This document shows positions 53,072 to 63,279 of a stretch of 64,000 nt of DNA, one piece after another. The stretch covers positions 1 to 64,000 of the forward strand of contig CAJXJN010000011.1 of assembly GCA_913055205.1 (NCBI GenBank). Reading direction: 5' to 3'. This stretch comes from an uncultured Sulfurovum sp. GTDB lineage: Bacteria > Campylobacterota > Campylobacteria > Campylobacterales > Sulfurovaceae. The notes beneath the pieces were generated by a model. That model had not been told where the DNA came from. It ran no database searches and saw nothing but the letters and a program-made list of their open reading frames with translations. How positions within the stretch are numbered: the first letter of the stretch is position 1; the number at the start of each line of letters is the position of its first letter. Position numbers and translations under genes: made by a program.

Positions 53072-53096
53072 GTTTTTTGAGCAAAGCCCAAAAAAC
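53072..53096 (+). terminator. hairpin after surE
   Basis: GTTTTTTG (53072-53079) pairs with CAAAAAAC (53089-53096), extended by GC/GC, 18 bases after the surE stop. No U-run of its own beyond the stem. Confidence 0.45.
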
Positions 53097-53171
53097 TACG
53101 CTGATGCTATGCCCTCTTCAGCAGAGTGCTCACACGACCAGTCGTTTAAATAGCTATGATAAGGTTTAACA

Positions 53172-53807
53172 ATGAGGTTTGAAAGATGCCGCATGCTCTT
53201 CGGAGAGGAAGACTTTGATAGATTACAAAAAGCTAAGATACTCATCTTAGGTGTGGGTGGGGTAGGCTCTTATGCACTTGACTGCCTGTACCGTTCCGGG
53301 GTGAGTGACATTACCATATTGGACTACGATCGTTACGATGAAACAAACCAGAACAGGCAAATAGGTTCAGAAGCTGTAGGAGAAAGTAAAATAGAAACCT
53401 TGGCCAGACTCTACCCCGGCATACAGACCATACATCAGAAAATGGATATGGTGTGGGTAGAAGGCTTCGACTTTGAACCTTATGACATCATTATTGATGC
53501 GGCAGATACTACAAAAGTAAAAATAGAAGTTGCCAAAAAATGTTACAAAAAACTCATTATGTCCGTAGGCTCCGCCAAACGTTTTGAGACCAACAAAATA
53601 GAAGTAGCTTCCATCTGGAAAACCCACGGAGATGCACTCGCAAGAAAAATACGAAACGAACTTAAAAAAGCAAAGTTTGACAGGAATTTTACCGTAGTCT
53701 TCTCACCTGAAGAAGATAAATGTAAAGAGAAAGGGTCATGTGTAGCCGTAACCGGTGCTTTTGGGTTAACGATCTGTTCCGAGGCAATAAAGAGGATCCT
53801 TAAGTAG
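53172..53807 (+). CDS. tcdA: tRNA threonylcarbamoyladenosine dehydratase (TcdA)
   Basis: A 211-aa ThiF/E1-like enzyme that cyclises t6A in tRNA. It has the ATP site LGVGGVGSYALDCL, RNR-like TNQNRQ and DAADTTKVKI; the end carries GSCVAVTGAFG. The C-terminal extra helix of the E. coli enzyme is short. Other ThiF-like roles are less likely given the sequence start RFERCRMLFG. Confidence 0.88.
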   Translation: MRFERCRMLFGEEDFDRLQKAKILILGVGGVGSYALDCLYRSGVSDITILDYDRYDETNQNRQIGSEAVGESKIETLARLYPGIQTIHQKMDMVWVEGFDFEPYDIIIDAADTTKVKIEVAKKCYKKLIMSVGSAKRFETNKIEVASIWKTHGDALARKIRNELKKAKFDRNFTVVFSPEEDKCKEKGSCVAVTGAFGLTICSEAIKRILK

Positions 53808-53867
53808 CGTGGACCTCCAAAAGGCACCTCTTCCGGGATGCATTCCTCCCCACACTACAGAAGAAAA

Positions 53868-56800
53868 CTATTTTAGCTTTCTATTTCTTGCTGCTAAAAC
53901 TGTTAAAACAAACAATCCTGCTACAGCATAATAGATCCATACAGGAATAGGTACCGGGTCACCTGCTGCGTAAGAATGAAGTCCTGAGAGGTAATAGTTC
54001 ACTCCAAAATATGTCATGAGTACCGTGGAGTATGCCCAGGTAGATGCTACATTATAAATAAATGTAGATTTGAGTGCCGGTATAAATCTAAGGTGCAACA
54101 CTGTGGCATAGATAAGAATGGTTACTGCTGCCCAAGTCTCTTTTGAGTCCCAGCCCCAGTAGCGTCCCCAACTCTCATTTGCCCATACCCCGCCAAGGAA
54201 GTTACCGATAGTAAGCAGCATAAGCCCTATGATCAGTGCCATCTCTGAAAGGTTCGTCAACTCTTTAATGGAACGGTCTATGTTTTCATTACCATTTTTA
54301 CCTCTTATAATAAAGAGTATAAGTACCAATAGTGATAAAATAGATCCTAATCCAAAGAAACCATCACCAGAGATGATCGTTGCCACATGTATCATAAGCC
54401 AGTACGATTTAAGGACCGGTACAAGGTTTGTGATCTCCGGATTGATAAAGTTCATATGTGCCACACCCATCGTAATACCTGCCAAAATAGCAGTACCGGC
54501 CAATGCAAATGGTGATTTTCTTGCCAGTACGATCCCGGCAAAGACCGTAGCAGCTGCAATAAATACGATGGATTCATAGGCATTCGACCATGGTGCATGC
54601 CCTGCGATATACCAGCGTATACCCAACCCTATGATATGTAAAGTAAACCCTACAATAAGAATGCTCCATGCTCCTCGCATGATCCATTTCATAGAGAAAG
54701 CCGGTTTAATTACATTGATGAAAGCAAACACAAGAAGAAGAAGTCCCATAAGTAGATAGAGTGGTACCAGCTTACCAAAGAGTCCCAGCTTGTTATACCA
54801 TATCTCCATCTCTATATGTTTTGGGCTTGGAAGTACCGCTGCACCATAAGTTTGTTGATATTTTTGTATACCTCTTAAAGCCAGATCGGCATTCTCCCAT
54901 TTTCCTGTTTCCAGTGCCTGACCCACCATCATGAAATAGGCAGAGATACTCATTTTTACTTTTTGTATATCTTCCGGGGCAAAGGCTTTTAACGCATCCA
55001 TAGGTGCGAACCATTTATTGTTTTCATCGTTTGGTTTTGGATAGATACGCATCAAAGTACCCTGGTATACCATATAGGAGACATTAACACGTTCATCTAT
55101 TTTAATTAGCTCTTTATCGTATTGTGTCTTTTCCAACGGTTTTTTTCTGCTTGCATCAGTAACTGCTTTAAAAATTTTATAACTATTGTCTTTTTTACTG
55201 AAAAAGTCTGTAAATTTTGCGAATTTTGCATCTTCAGGCAAGCCCAGATCAAGGGCTATCTTTTTATGTCCTATCTTAATCATAGGTACATTTTGGTAAA
55301 GCTCCGGTTGCAAGACCATACCTATGAACATCTGCGTAGGCTCTAAGCCAAAAAGTGAGGATTTTCCTGTAATTTTGGCAATGACTTCATGCGCCACAGT
55401 ATCCATCGGTTTCATACGTCCCTGATGATCCTGTACAGCAAGCATCCCAAACTTTTTTGCATGGGCAGCATCATACGCTTGCATCTCTTTTTGTTGTTGA
55501 AGATCAAGCTGTGGCGAGGCAGCATTCACATCTTGCGGAACAAAAGCCAACAGCATAAAAAGTACCGCTACTGCTGCACCTTCCTGCAGTTTTCTTGCTC
55601 CTTTCAGAAGTTTCTGGAACCTTCCATTCGGGATGAACAGACTCCAGAGCATCCCCAGTGTCATTAAGATATACCCTATGTATGTCGGAAGTGTTCCCGG
55701 GTCATGGTTGACAGAAAGTACTGTTCCCTTCTCATCAGGATCATAAGAGGATTGGAAGAAACGATAATTTCTATGGTCTAAGATATGGTTCATATAAATT
55801 TTATACGGCATGTTGATATTTTGCTCTTTATCTATGAGCACGACATCACTTGCATACGATGCAGGTGTCATAGAACCGGGATATCGTTCCAACTTGAACT
55901 TCTCCAGTTTGATGGAAAATGGCAACTCTATGATCTTTGCACCGATACGCAAACTTATATCCACACCATCCAGTGTAAGTTTTTTCAACTCACCTGTCTG
56001 CCCTTTTCTTGGTTTACAGGTCACAACTTGACTTTTATCGCCTACACTTACTTTAAGTTGAATGAATTCTGCTTGGCCGGACTGTGTTTTAATATCATGC
56101 GAAACGGTTTTCAGACTCGCTTTTTCATGTATAGACTTTAAGACCACAGCATTACTTCCAAAACGATATAACATTCTTCGTGTAAGGTTGTTGTCACCAG
56201 CCATAAGCTCAGCCGACTCTTTCGTCTCCATATTGAGTGTTTTTAAGATAAACGGGAAATGCACTTTCAAAGAACCTGCTTCACCGCTTATCATGAATGT
56301 CGGTTTATCTGTTCTTGTATTTACCGTATTATACGCCACATAGAAACCACCAAAATCCTTGATACTTCCTTTTTCAAAATAGTGTATCTTTCCTTGACCG
56401 CCTGCCGAGACTTTCAACTCCAAGAGTGTTTTACCATGAGGATCCGATACAAGCTCTTGAGTCGCTGTAGGTAGATACTTAACCAACTCAATATCTACTT
56501 TTTTATCACCTAGTTTCAAGCTTTCAGATAAACTGTTTTTAGTCATTGTCGAGAAATACAACTCTTTTTCCAAAGAAGCATTTTTATCAGCACTTTTAGC
56601 ATAGACTTGCAGTATTTTTACATCGGAAACCATTAAATTTGTTGACTTCCCTTCTCTGATGTGCATAATACCTTCATAACCCACATAACGTGTAATAAGT
56701 GCACCTATAGCGATGATGAGAAATGACATATGGAAAAGGAATACCGGAAATTTTGTCTTATAGCTTTTATACTTTATTATCTGATATACCAGTATAGTTA

Positions 56801-56963
56801 TAAAATAGGCTAAAAAGAGTTCAAACCATTTGGCTTTATAGATGAGTGCCTGTGCCGTCTGTGTACCGTAATCATTTTCTATAAATGTTGCAGCACCTAC
56901 CAATACTCCAAAAATAAACAGCATAAAGACTGCCATTTTCATGGATAAAATATGTTTTAACAT
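53868..56963 (-). CDS. cytochrome c synthase CcsBA (fused)
   Basis: A 1031-aa fusion for system II cytochrome c maturation. The N-terminal half (1-465) is the ResB/CcsB part with its large periplasmic domain. The C-terminal third is CcsA with the haem-handling motif ESWGRYWGWDSKETW (about 935) and conserved His in MIHVATII and LHSYA. The fused form is characteristic of Campylobacterota. It serves all the c-type cytochromes in this window. It starts alone on the minus strand. Confidence 0.95.
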   Translation of the reverse strand: MLKHILSMKMAVFMLFIFGVLVGAATFIENDYGTQTAQALIYKAKWFELFLAYFITILVYQIIKYKSYKTKFPVFLFHMSFLIIAIGALITRYVGYEGIMHIREGKSTNLMVSDVKILQVYAKSADKNASLEKELYFSTMTKNSLSESLKLGDKKVDIELVKYLPTATQELVSDPHGKTLLELKVSAGGQGKIHYFEKGSIKDFGGFYVAYNTVNTRTDKPTFMISGEAGSLKVHFPFILKTLNMETKESAELMAGDNNLTRRMLYRFGSNAVVLKSIHEKASLKTVSHDIKTQSGQAEFIQLKVSVGDKSQVVTCKPRKGQTGELKKLTLDGVDISLRIGAKIIELPFSIKLEKFKLERYPGSMTPASYASDVVLIDKEQNINMPYKIYMNHILDHRNYRFFQSSYDPDEKGTVLSVNHDPGTLPTYIGYILMTLGMLWSLFIPNGRFQKLLKGARKLQEGAAVAVLFMLLAFVPQDVNAASPQLDLQQQKEMQAYDAAHAKKFGMLAVQDHQGRMKPMDTVAHEVIAKITGKSSLFGLEPTQMFIGMVLQPELYQNVPMIKIGHKKIALDLGLPEDAKFAKFTDFFSKKDNSYKIFKAVTDASRKKPLEKTQYDKELIKIDERVNVSYMVYQGTLMRIYPKPNDENNKWFAPMDALKAFAPEDIQKVKMSISAYFMMVGQALETGKWENADLALRGIQKYQQTYGAAVLPSPKHIEMEIWYNKLGLFGKLVPLYLLMGLLLLVFAFINVIKPAFSMKWIMRGAWSILIVGFTLHIIGLGIRWYIAGHAPWSNAYESIVFIAAATVFAGIVLARKSPFALAGTAILAGITMGVAHMNFINPEITNLVPVLKSYWLMIHVATIISGDGFFGLGSILSLLVLILFIIRGKNGNENIDRSIKELTNLSEMALIIGLMLLTIGNFLGGVWANESWGRYWGWDSKETWAAVTILIYATVLHLRFIPALKSTFIYNVASTWAYSTVLMTYFGVNYYLSGLHSYAAGDPVPIPVWIYYAVAGLFVLTVLAARNRKLK

Positions 56964-57055
56964 GGTTTAAAATCCTTCTATACGCATAAATTTCAAATTA
57001 ATAAGAAGCGATTATAGCTCATCTATGCTAATGGAATGTTAATTAAGAAAATATC

Positions 57056-59752
57056 TTACTTAAGTTCTCCCCAACTATTACCAACACTCACAGAACACTC
57101 CAAAGGCACATCAAGCTCTAATACATTTTCCATTGTATGTACAAAACGTTTAGATATCTCTTCAACCTTTTCCTCTTTGATCTCAAAGATAAGTTCATCA
57201 TGAATTTGCAGAAGCATAAAAGCATCAAGTTCTTCATCCCGTATCATACTGTCTATCTGATTCATAGAGAGTTTTATGAGATCTGCCGCAGAACCCTGGA
57301 ATACGGTATTAACCGACTCACGCATGAAGGCTGCTTTTTGCATACCATTGGCATTCTCATAGTCAAAAATACGTCTTCTTTTAAGTATAGTCTCAACATA
57401 ACCATCTATTTTTACCCTTTCCTGTATGCCTTCCAGGAAATGCTTCACCGTAGGAAATGACGCAAAATAATTGCTAATGATCTCTTTGGCTTCACCCGAA
57501 CTGATACCTAACTCATCAGAGAGTTTTTTAGGCCCCATCCCGTAAAGTAGTCCAAAGTTAACTGATTTGGCAAAATTTCGTTTCTCTTTAGCTTCATCTT
57601 CACCAAAAAGTTTTACTGCTGTAGCCATGTGTATATCAATATTATTATTGAAAGCTTCCATTAAAGCAGCATCTTTTGAAAAGTGTGCAAGCAGGCGAAG
57701 CTCAATTTGCGAGTAGTCTATACTGACTAATTTGTATCCCTCTCTGGCTACGAATGCCTCTCTCACAGAACGCCCCAGTACAGAGCGTACAGGGATATTT
57801 TGCAGGTTAGGGTCACGCGAACTTAAACGACCGGTTGCTGTACCCGTTTGTACAAAAGAGGTATAGATACGACCCTGTTCATCCTTCTTAGCAAGTTTAA
57901 GCAGAGGATCTACATAGGTAGAGAGTATTTTCTGGTACTCCCGATACTCAAGTATCTTTTCTATAACGGGATGTTCTCCCCTAAGGGACTGAAGTACAGC
58001 TTCATTGGTGCTGTACCCTGTTTTTGTTTTCTTGCCACCTTTGAGTCCTATCTGTTGGAACAGTACCACACCGAGTTGCTGAGTAGATTTGATATTGAAC
58101 TCAGACCCACTCAGTGCATAGATCTCTTGCGTTAAAGTTGCAAGATCCCCACTTAATGTTTTTTGCAAACTCTGTAGTTTTGACTGGTCTACTCTTATCC
58201 CTAAGCGTTCCATACGGATAAGTACATTGATAAAAGGGTACTCTACATTCTTTGCTTCAGTTAAAAGATGGGTAAGTGATGAAAGTTCCATCTTTTTTTT
58301 GATCGTTCCATAAAGCATGAAAGTCATCCAGGCATCTTCTGCTGCATAAAAAGTCGCATTATCTATAGACACAGCAGAAAAATCTTCCCCTTTTTTTACC
58401 ATCTCTTTAAACGGTTTCATCTCATACTTAAAGAACTTCTTTGCCAAAGCATCAAGCCCTACTTTGCTTCCGGGATCAGAAAGCCATGCCATGATCATCG
58501 TATCTGCATAAGGAGTAATTTCATCAAAACCGTACTGGTTATAGAGCAAAGAGAGATCAAACTTTAGATTTTGTCCTATCACTTTATGTTTCAGTAGTTT
58601 TTTGAGTGATACGATCGCATCATCTATGTGTACCTGTTCTTCTACACCCAGATAACTATGTCCTACAGGTACATAATATGCCTTATCTGTTGCCGTACAA
58701 AAACTAAATCCGACCATCTTGGCTACTTTGGTATCCAATCCTGTAGTTTCTGTATCAAAAGCTACGATCGTATCACTATCTATGGCATCAATCACGGCAT
58801 CTAACTTCTCTTTTGTATCTAAAGTTACTGCTTCAAAACTGAGTGTCGGCTCTTTTGGCTTGGGCTTGATCACATCACTGCAGCCTGCTTCATTCTGCCC
58901 TGCTTGTGCCTTTTTGATCGCATGTTTCATCTCATACTGTTCGAATTCATCTACCAAACAGCTCAAATAATTTCTGTCTTCAAAGACAAAACTCTCAAGA
59001 TCAAGATCTTTAAATACATCTGTTCTCATAGTTACCAGTTCACGTGACAAAAAGGCTTTCTCTTTACTCTCCAGTAAGAGCTTTTGTATACGAGGGGTTC
59101 CACATTTTTCAATATTGGCATAAATATTCTCAAGAGTATGAAATTCATTGATCAGTTTTGCCGCTCCTTTGACTCCTATTCCTTTAACTCCAGGAACATT
59201 GTCCGAGCTGTCTCCTACTATTGCCTGAAAGTCAACAAAATCTTTAGGATTTACCCCGAATTTCTCTATACATGCCTGCTCATCTACCTCTTTTTTCTTT
59301 ACAGAATCATACATTACGACCATGCCGTCATCAATAAGCTGATAGAGATCTTTATCATGCGAAACAATACGTACTTTCATTCCCTGTTCTTTGGCGAACT
59401 TTGTCACTGTAGTGATCACATCATCTGCTTCATATCCTTCACGGGAAAGGTTTGCAAAACCCATCTGTTCTATCCAGTCTATGGCAACAGGAAGTTGTTT
59501 TGTCAGATCTTCAGGCGGTGCTTCACGATTCGCTTTATACTCAGGGTAGAGTTCATTTCGAAACGTTTTCCCTTTACTGTCAAGTGCAAATACGAGATAG
59601 TCTGTACTATGGTCACGATGTAGAGAATCAACAAGATTGATAAACCCTGTGAGTAAACCCGTAGGAAAACCTTCCGAGTTACGTAAAGGAGGAAGTGCAA
59701 AATAAGAACGAAAGAAAAAGCCGAATGTGTCTATTATGGTAATTGTTTTCAA
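57056..59752 (-). CDS. polA: DNA polymerase I
   Basis: An 898-aa enzyme. The 5'-3' nuclease comes first (FGFFFRSYFALPPL, then DSSDNVPGVKGIG). The 3'-5' exonuclease keeps its acids (FDTETTGLD, GQNLKFDLSLL, YAAEDAWMT), so proofreading should work. The polymerase part has motif A SIDYSQIELRLLAHFS and motif C LLQIHDELIFEI. Complete. Confidence 0.96.
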   Translation of the reverse strand: MKTITIIDTFGFFFRSYFALPPLRNSEGFPTGLLTGFINLVDSLHRDHSTDYLVFALDSKGKTFRNELYPEYKANREAPPEDLTKQLPVAIDWIEQMGFANLSREGYEADDVITTVTKFAKEQGMKVRIVSHDKDLYQLIDDGMVVMYDSVKKKEVDEQACIEKFGVNPKDFVDFQAIVGDSSDNVPGVKGIGVKGAAKLINEFHTLENIYANIEKCGTPRIQKLLLESKEKAFLSRELVTMRTDVFKDLDLESFVFEDRNYLSCLVDEFEQYEMKHAIKKAQAGQNEAGCSDVIKPKPKEPTLSFEAVTLDTKEKLDAVIDAIDSDTIVAFDTETTGLDTKVAKMVGFSFCTATDKAYYVPVGHSYLGVEEQVHIDDAIVSLKKLLKHKVIGQNLKFDLSLLYNQYGFDEITPYADTMIMAWLSDPGSKVGLDALAKKFFKYEMKPFKEMVKKGEDFSAVSIDNATFYAAEDAWMTFMLYGTIKKKMELSSLTHLLTEAKNVEYPFINVLIRMERLGIRVDQSKLQSLQKTLSGDLATLTQEIYALSGSEFNIKSTQQLGVVLFQQIGLKGGKKTKTGYSTNEAVLQSLRGEHPVIEKILEYREYQKILSTYVDPLLKLAKKDEQGRIYTSFVQTGTATGRLSSRDPNLQNIPVRSVLGRSVREAFVAREGYKLVSIDYSQIELRLLAHFSKDAALMEAFNNNIDIHMATAVKLFGEDEAKEKRNFAKSVNFGLLYGMGPKKLSDELGISSGEAKEIISNYFASFPTVKHFLEGIQERVKIDGYVETILKRRRIFDYENANGMQKAAFMRESVNTVFQGSAADLIKLSMNQIDSMIRDEELDAFMLLQIHDELIFEIKEEKVEEISKRFVHTMENVLELDVPLECSVSVGNSWGELK

Positions 59753-59871
59753 GAAAAAGCCTAATTTTTTATGTATTTTAACCTATTAACTGTTAGAAGT
59801 TGCTCTTATTTTCATCTTCATTTAATTTGATCTTAATATATTAACTGTTATGATTAAAAAAATATATGAAT

Positions 59872-59938
59872 AAAGCTAAACTATTTGTGAAAATAGGACG
59901 GAAAGCCACGGGTCTTCTTAAGGCAGCCGGGTTGCTCA
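59872..59938 (+). ncRNA. cyclic-di-GMP-I (GEMM) type riboswitch
   Basis: The sequence AAAGCTAAACTATT...AATAGGACGGAAAGCC, then ACGGGTCTTCTTAAGGC and AGCCGGGTTGCT, follows the GEMM-I pattern. P1 is AGC (59874-59876) with GCT (59934-59936). P2 is CTATT/AATAG, then the GGACGxAAAGCC and GCCGGGTTGC core. The usual GGACGCAAAGCC has G here in place of C (GGACGGAAAGCC). A second hairpin CTCAAAT (59935-59941) / ATTTGAG (59958-59964) reuses the 3' P1 bases, a possible switch. The ribosome site of the 59987 gene follows. Confidence 0.75.
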
Positions 59939-59986
59939 AATCGACACTTGAATAAATATTTGAGATGTAAAAAGAGGAGTGACCAT

Positions 59987-60400
59987 ATGACCGTAACAGC
60001 CCATGTAATGCATGCAACAGTAACACACCCCCCACTAGAAAAAGATATCGGATCATCTGCAAAAGAAAGACATATCGGATCATCTGCAAAATTCTCACAA
60101 AAAGAAGTTCATTTTTCAGATACACCTCTTTTTTTTCCCAGAGGTCTTGAAAAACTGTTTTTAGCCATCTATTTTATTTCTTTGCCTTATTTAGCCGGTC
60201 TTCTTTTTCTTTTCTTTTATATTTCCGAAAGGAAGGTTAAACTTTTTTTCTCACTCTTTGATCAATCATCTTTTATCTTAACCTGGGCTATAGGATATGA
60301 AGCGATAGCAGCTCTTATCATGCTTTATATTGTTAAAATGGGTCTAACTTTTGCTTATGGAAGTCAGAAACAAAAAAGAAAACAGTTTCGTCGGCCGTAA
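59987..60400 (+). CDS. two-helix membrane protein under riboswitch control
   Basis: A 137-aa protein from ATG 59987 with AGAGGAG 8 bases upstream (a longer frame from TTG 59948 has no site). The N-terminal 50 residues are soluble and hold a tandem repeat, IGSSAK(ER)H and IGSSAKFS. Two transmembrane helices follow (LFLAIYFISLPYLAGLLFLFFY in parts, and AIAALIMLYIVKMGLTF). The end is very basic. No family recognised. Its leader carries a c-di-GMP-I type riboswitch, so expression should follow the second messenger, pointing to surface or lifestyle functions. Confidence 0.7.
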   Translation: MTVTAHVMHATVTHPPLEKDIGSSAKERHIGSSAKFSQKEVHFSDTPLFFPRGLEKLFLAIYFISLPYLAGLLFLFFYISERKVKLFFSLFDQSSFILTWAIGYEAIAALIMLYIVKMGLTFAYGSQKQKRKQFRRP

Positions 60401-60410
60401 TTATTTTTAT

Positions 60411-60439
60411 AAAAAGGGTCTTCTGAAAACAGGAAGACT
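60411..60439 (-). terminator. terminator of uvrA
   Basis: On the minus strand GTCTTC, loop CTGTTTTCA, GAAGAC is followed by CCTTTTTATAAAAAT, 15 bases after the uvrA stop. The stem may also serve the convergent 59987 gene. Confidence 0.7.
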
Positions 60440-60453
60440 AAAGAGCTATGACT

Positions 60454-63279
60454 CTATATTAACTCTTTAGCCAGATACTCACCGGTATAACTTCCCGTCT
60501 GCTCATACTCCTCAGCCAACTTCTCCGGAGAACCCGTCGCAATGATCAGTCCCCCCTTGTTTCCACCTTCCGGTCCCATATCTATGATGTAATCTGCATT
60601 TTTAACCATATCCAAGTTGTGTTCAATAACCACTACAGAGTTTCCAAGTTCAACAAGATGATGCAATACACCGGTCAGTCTGTCTACATCTGCAAAGTGA
60701 AGCCCGGTAGTGGGTTCATCCAGGATGTAAAGTGTTTTTCCGGTATCTTTACGGCTTAACTCTTTACTAAGCTTAATACGCTGTGCCTCACCACCTGAAA
60801 GTGTAGTTGCATTTTGCCCAAGTGTAATGTAGTCCAAACCTACATCTGTCAGTGTCTTGAGCTTAACAGCTATAGCAGGAATGGCTTTGAAGAACTCTAA
60901 TGCCTCCCCTACACTCATAGCCAATACATCAGCAATAGACTTCCCTTTATACAACACTTCTCTTGTCTGTGCATTATAACGCGTACCATCACAGGCATCA
61001 CAGCTTACAAGCACATCCGGTAAAAAGTGCATCTCTATCTTGATCTGTCCGTCACCCTGACACTTCTCACATCGTCCGCCTTTGACATTAAAAGAGAAAC
61101 GTCCTATTTTATAGCCTCTCAATTCTGCTTCTTTCGTTTGTGCAAAGAGTTTACGTATCTCATCCATGATACCTGTATAGGTTGCAGGGTTTGAGCGCGG
61201 AGTTCGTCCTATAGGGCTTTGATCAAGGTAGATGACTTTATCAAGCTTCTCAAGTCCTGTGATCTCTACACCATCTACTTTATTGACCTTTCTTGCATGG
61301 TTAAGCAACTCTCTTGCTACAGGGAGTAAAGTTTGAAGTATCAGTGAACTTTTACCGCTTCCGCTTACACCCGTGATGCACACAAGGTTCCTGAGCGGTA
61401 TCTTTGCATCAAGTTTTTCAATGTTATTCAGGGTTACATTTTTTATCTCTATCCACTCTTTTTGCGGGTTGTCATGGCTATAAGCTATCTCTTTTTTACC
61501 ATAAAGATAGTCAGCCGTAAGTGTTTTGGCACGTGAAAGTTTCTTTGCATCCCCGGCAAAGACTATCTCTCCACCAAACTCTCCTGCACCGGGACCTATA
61601 TCTATGATAAAATCCGCTGCAAGAATCGTCTCTTTATCATGCTCTACTACGATAACAGAGTTTCCCTTATCCCGCAGAGAGTTCAATGTACGAATCAGTT
61701 TCATGGTATCGCGTTCATGCAATCCGATACTGGGCTCATCCAGTACATACATCACACCTGTAAGTCCCGAACCTATTTGTGAAGCAATACGGATACGCTG
61801 TGCCTCACCTCCGGAAATGGTTCTTGCATCACGATTTAACGAAATATATCCCAATCCAACATCATACAAAAAGAAGAGTCTCTCCTGAAGTTCTTTAAGT
61901 ATAGACTCTGCTATCATCTTTTGCTGTTCACTCAAATGAGAAAAACTCTTCTCGTCGGCAAAATAAGCATAAGATTTTTCAATAGGCATATCAATAATAT
62001 CAGCAATATTCTTGCCCTCTATCTTCACAGCCAAAGAGCGTGGTCTAAGTCTGTGTCCGTTACATTTGTCACATACTTTTTCGGTCATATATTCAGAGAG
62101 GTCTTTCTCATCTTTGAACATATCATGTGCAAACTTCACAACCCCCGGCCATTCACGTTTGAGTTTATGACGCTTCCATGTAAAATCAACCGTACCGCCG
62201 ATACCATAAAGTATAGCTTTTTGTTGATATTCAGGAAGTTCACCGTAAGGTATTTTAATGTCAATATCATTTTGTTCACAAAAAGCATTGAGAAATTTAG
62301 TATAGTAACTCTTATTAAAACCGTACATGATTTTGACTGCACCCTTCTCAATAGAGAGTTCTTGGTCTATGACCTTTTTGAGGTCTATGGCATAACGGAT
62401 CCCCAACCCATCACAGGCAGGACAAGCACCTTTTGGTGAATTAAATGAAAAGCTTACGGGCTCCAAAGGTTCAAAACTCAACTTGCAATCAAAACATGCC
62501 AAGTGCTCAGAGTAGTGAATATGCTGTCTGTCCAAGTCCAACTCTTCAAAGTTTAGTACTTCGATCTCCATCTCTCCGTAACTCTCTTTTAGTGCTTTCT
62601 CTACATCTTGCCCTATACGGTCACGACTCTCTTCTTTAACCACTACTCTATCGACTACCACTTTAATGGTATGCTTCTTCGTTTTAGAGAGTTCTATCTC
62701 ATCATCAAGGCGCACCATTACACCATCTATCATAGCACGTACATAGCCCTTGTGTCGCAGTGACTCCAGCATATCTGAAAAAGTACCCTTTTTCTCTTTG
62801 ACAAGTGGTGCCATAATGACAAGTTTTGCGCCGTCAGGCAGCTTCAGTACCTCTTCGATAATATCACTTGCGGACATCGATGAGATAGGCTTTCCACACT
62901 CATGGCAATGCTGTTCTCCCACACGTGCAAAAAGCAGTCTAAGATAATCATAGATCTCTGTGATCGTCCCTACCGTAGAACGAGGGTTTTTAGAGGTTGT
63001 CTTCTGGTCGATGGCAATAGCCGGTGTAAGCCCTTCTATCTTATCGACATCAGGCTTCCCTACCCGTCCTAAAAACTGTCTGGCATAGCTTGAGAGTGAC
63101 TCTATATAACGTCTTTGCCCCTCAGCATAAAGTGTGGAAAAGGCTAATGTAGATTTACCGCTTCCTGAAATACCTGTAATGACTACAAGCTTGTTTTTAG
63201 GGATACTGATGTTTATATTTTTTAAGTTGTTTTCTCTTGCACCATAAACATGTATCATATCTTTTTTACAACTCGGCAT
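60454..63279 (-). CDS. uvrA: excinuclease ABC subunit A
   Basis: A 941-aa damage-recognition ATPase of nucleotide excision repair. It has Walker A GISGSGKST and GVSGSGKSS, two ABC signatures (ISGGEAQRI, LSGGEAQRI) and zinc-finger Cys groups (CHECGKP, CFDCKL...CPACDG, CEKCQGDG...CDACDG). The start at 63279 has GTGAGG 7 bases upstream; a second ATG (63258, MIHVYGAR) would also fit the family. The leader is shared with the 18721 lipoprotein. Confidence 0.95.
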   Translation of the reverse strand: MPSCKKDMIHVYGARENNLKNINISIPKNKLVVITGISGSGKSTLAFSTLYAEGQRRYIESLSSYARQFLGRVGKPDVDKIEGLTPAIAIDQKTTSKNPRSTVGTITEIYDYLRLLFARVGEQHCHECGKPISSMSASDIIEEVLKLPDGAKLVIMAPLVKEKKGTFSDMLESLRHKGYVRAMIDGVMVRLDDEIELSKTKKHTIKVVVDRVVVKEESRDRIGQDVEKALKESYGEMEIEVLNFEELDLDRQHIHYSEHLACFDCKLSFEPLEPVSFSFNSPKGACPACDGLGIRYAIDLKKVIDQELSIEKGAVKIMYGFNKSYYTKFLNAFCEQNDIDIKIPYGELPEYQQKAILYGIGGTVDFTWKRHKLKREWPGVVKFAHDMFKDEKDLSEYMTEKVCDKCNGHRLRPRSLAVKIEGKNIADIIDMPIEKSYAYFADEKSFSHLSEQQKMIAESILKELQERLFFLYDVGLGYISLNRDARTISGGEAQRIRIASQIGSGLTGVMYVLDEPSIGLHERDTMKLIRTLNSLRDKGNSVIVVEHDKETILAADFIIDIGPGAGEFGGEIVFAGDAKKLSRAKTLTADYLYGKKEIAYSHDNPQKEWIEIKNVTLNNIEKLDAKIPLRNLVCITGVSGSGKSSLILQTLLPVARELLNHARKVNKVDGVEITGLEKLDKVIYLDQSPIGRTPRSNPATYTGIMDEIRKLFAQTKEAELRGYKIGRFSFNVKGGRCEKCQGDGQIKIEMHFLPDVLVSCDACDGTRYNAQTREVLYKGKSIADVLAMSVGEALEFFKAIPAIAVKLKTLTDVGLDYITLGQNATTLSGGEAQRIKLSKELSRKDTGKTLYILDEPTTGLHFADVDRLTGVLHHLVELGNSVVVIEHNLDMVKNADYIIDMGPEGGNKGGLIIATGSPEKLAEEYEQTGSYTGEYLAKELI

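Noticed and set aside
53827-53868. tRNA or rRNA genes anywhere in the window
   Set aside because: I looked for clover-leaf arms with CCA-type ends and GTTCRA loops in the gaps, and saw none convincing.
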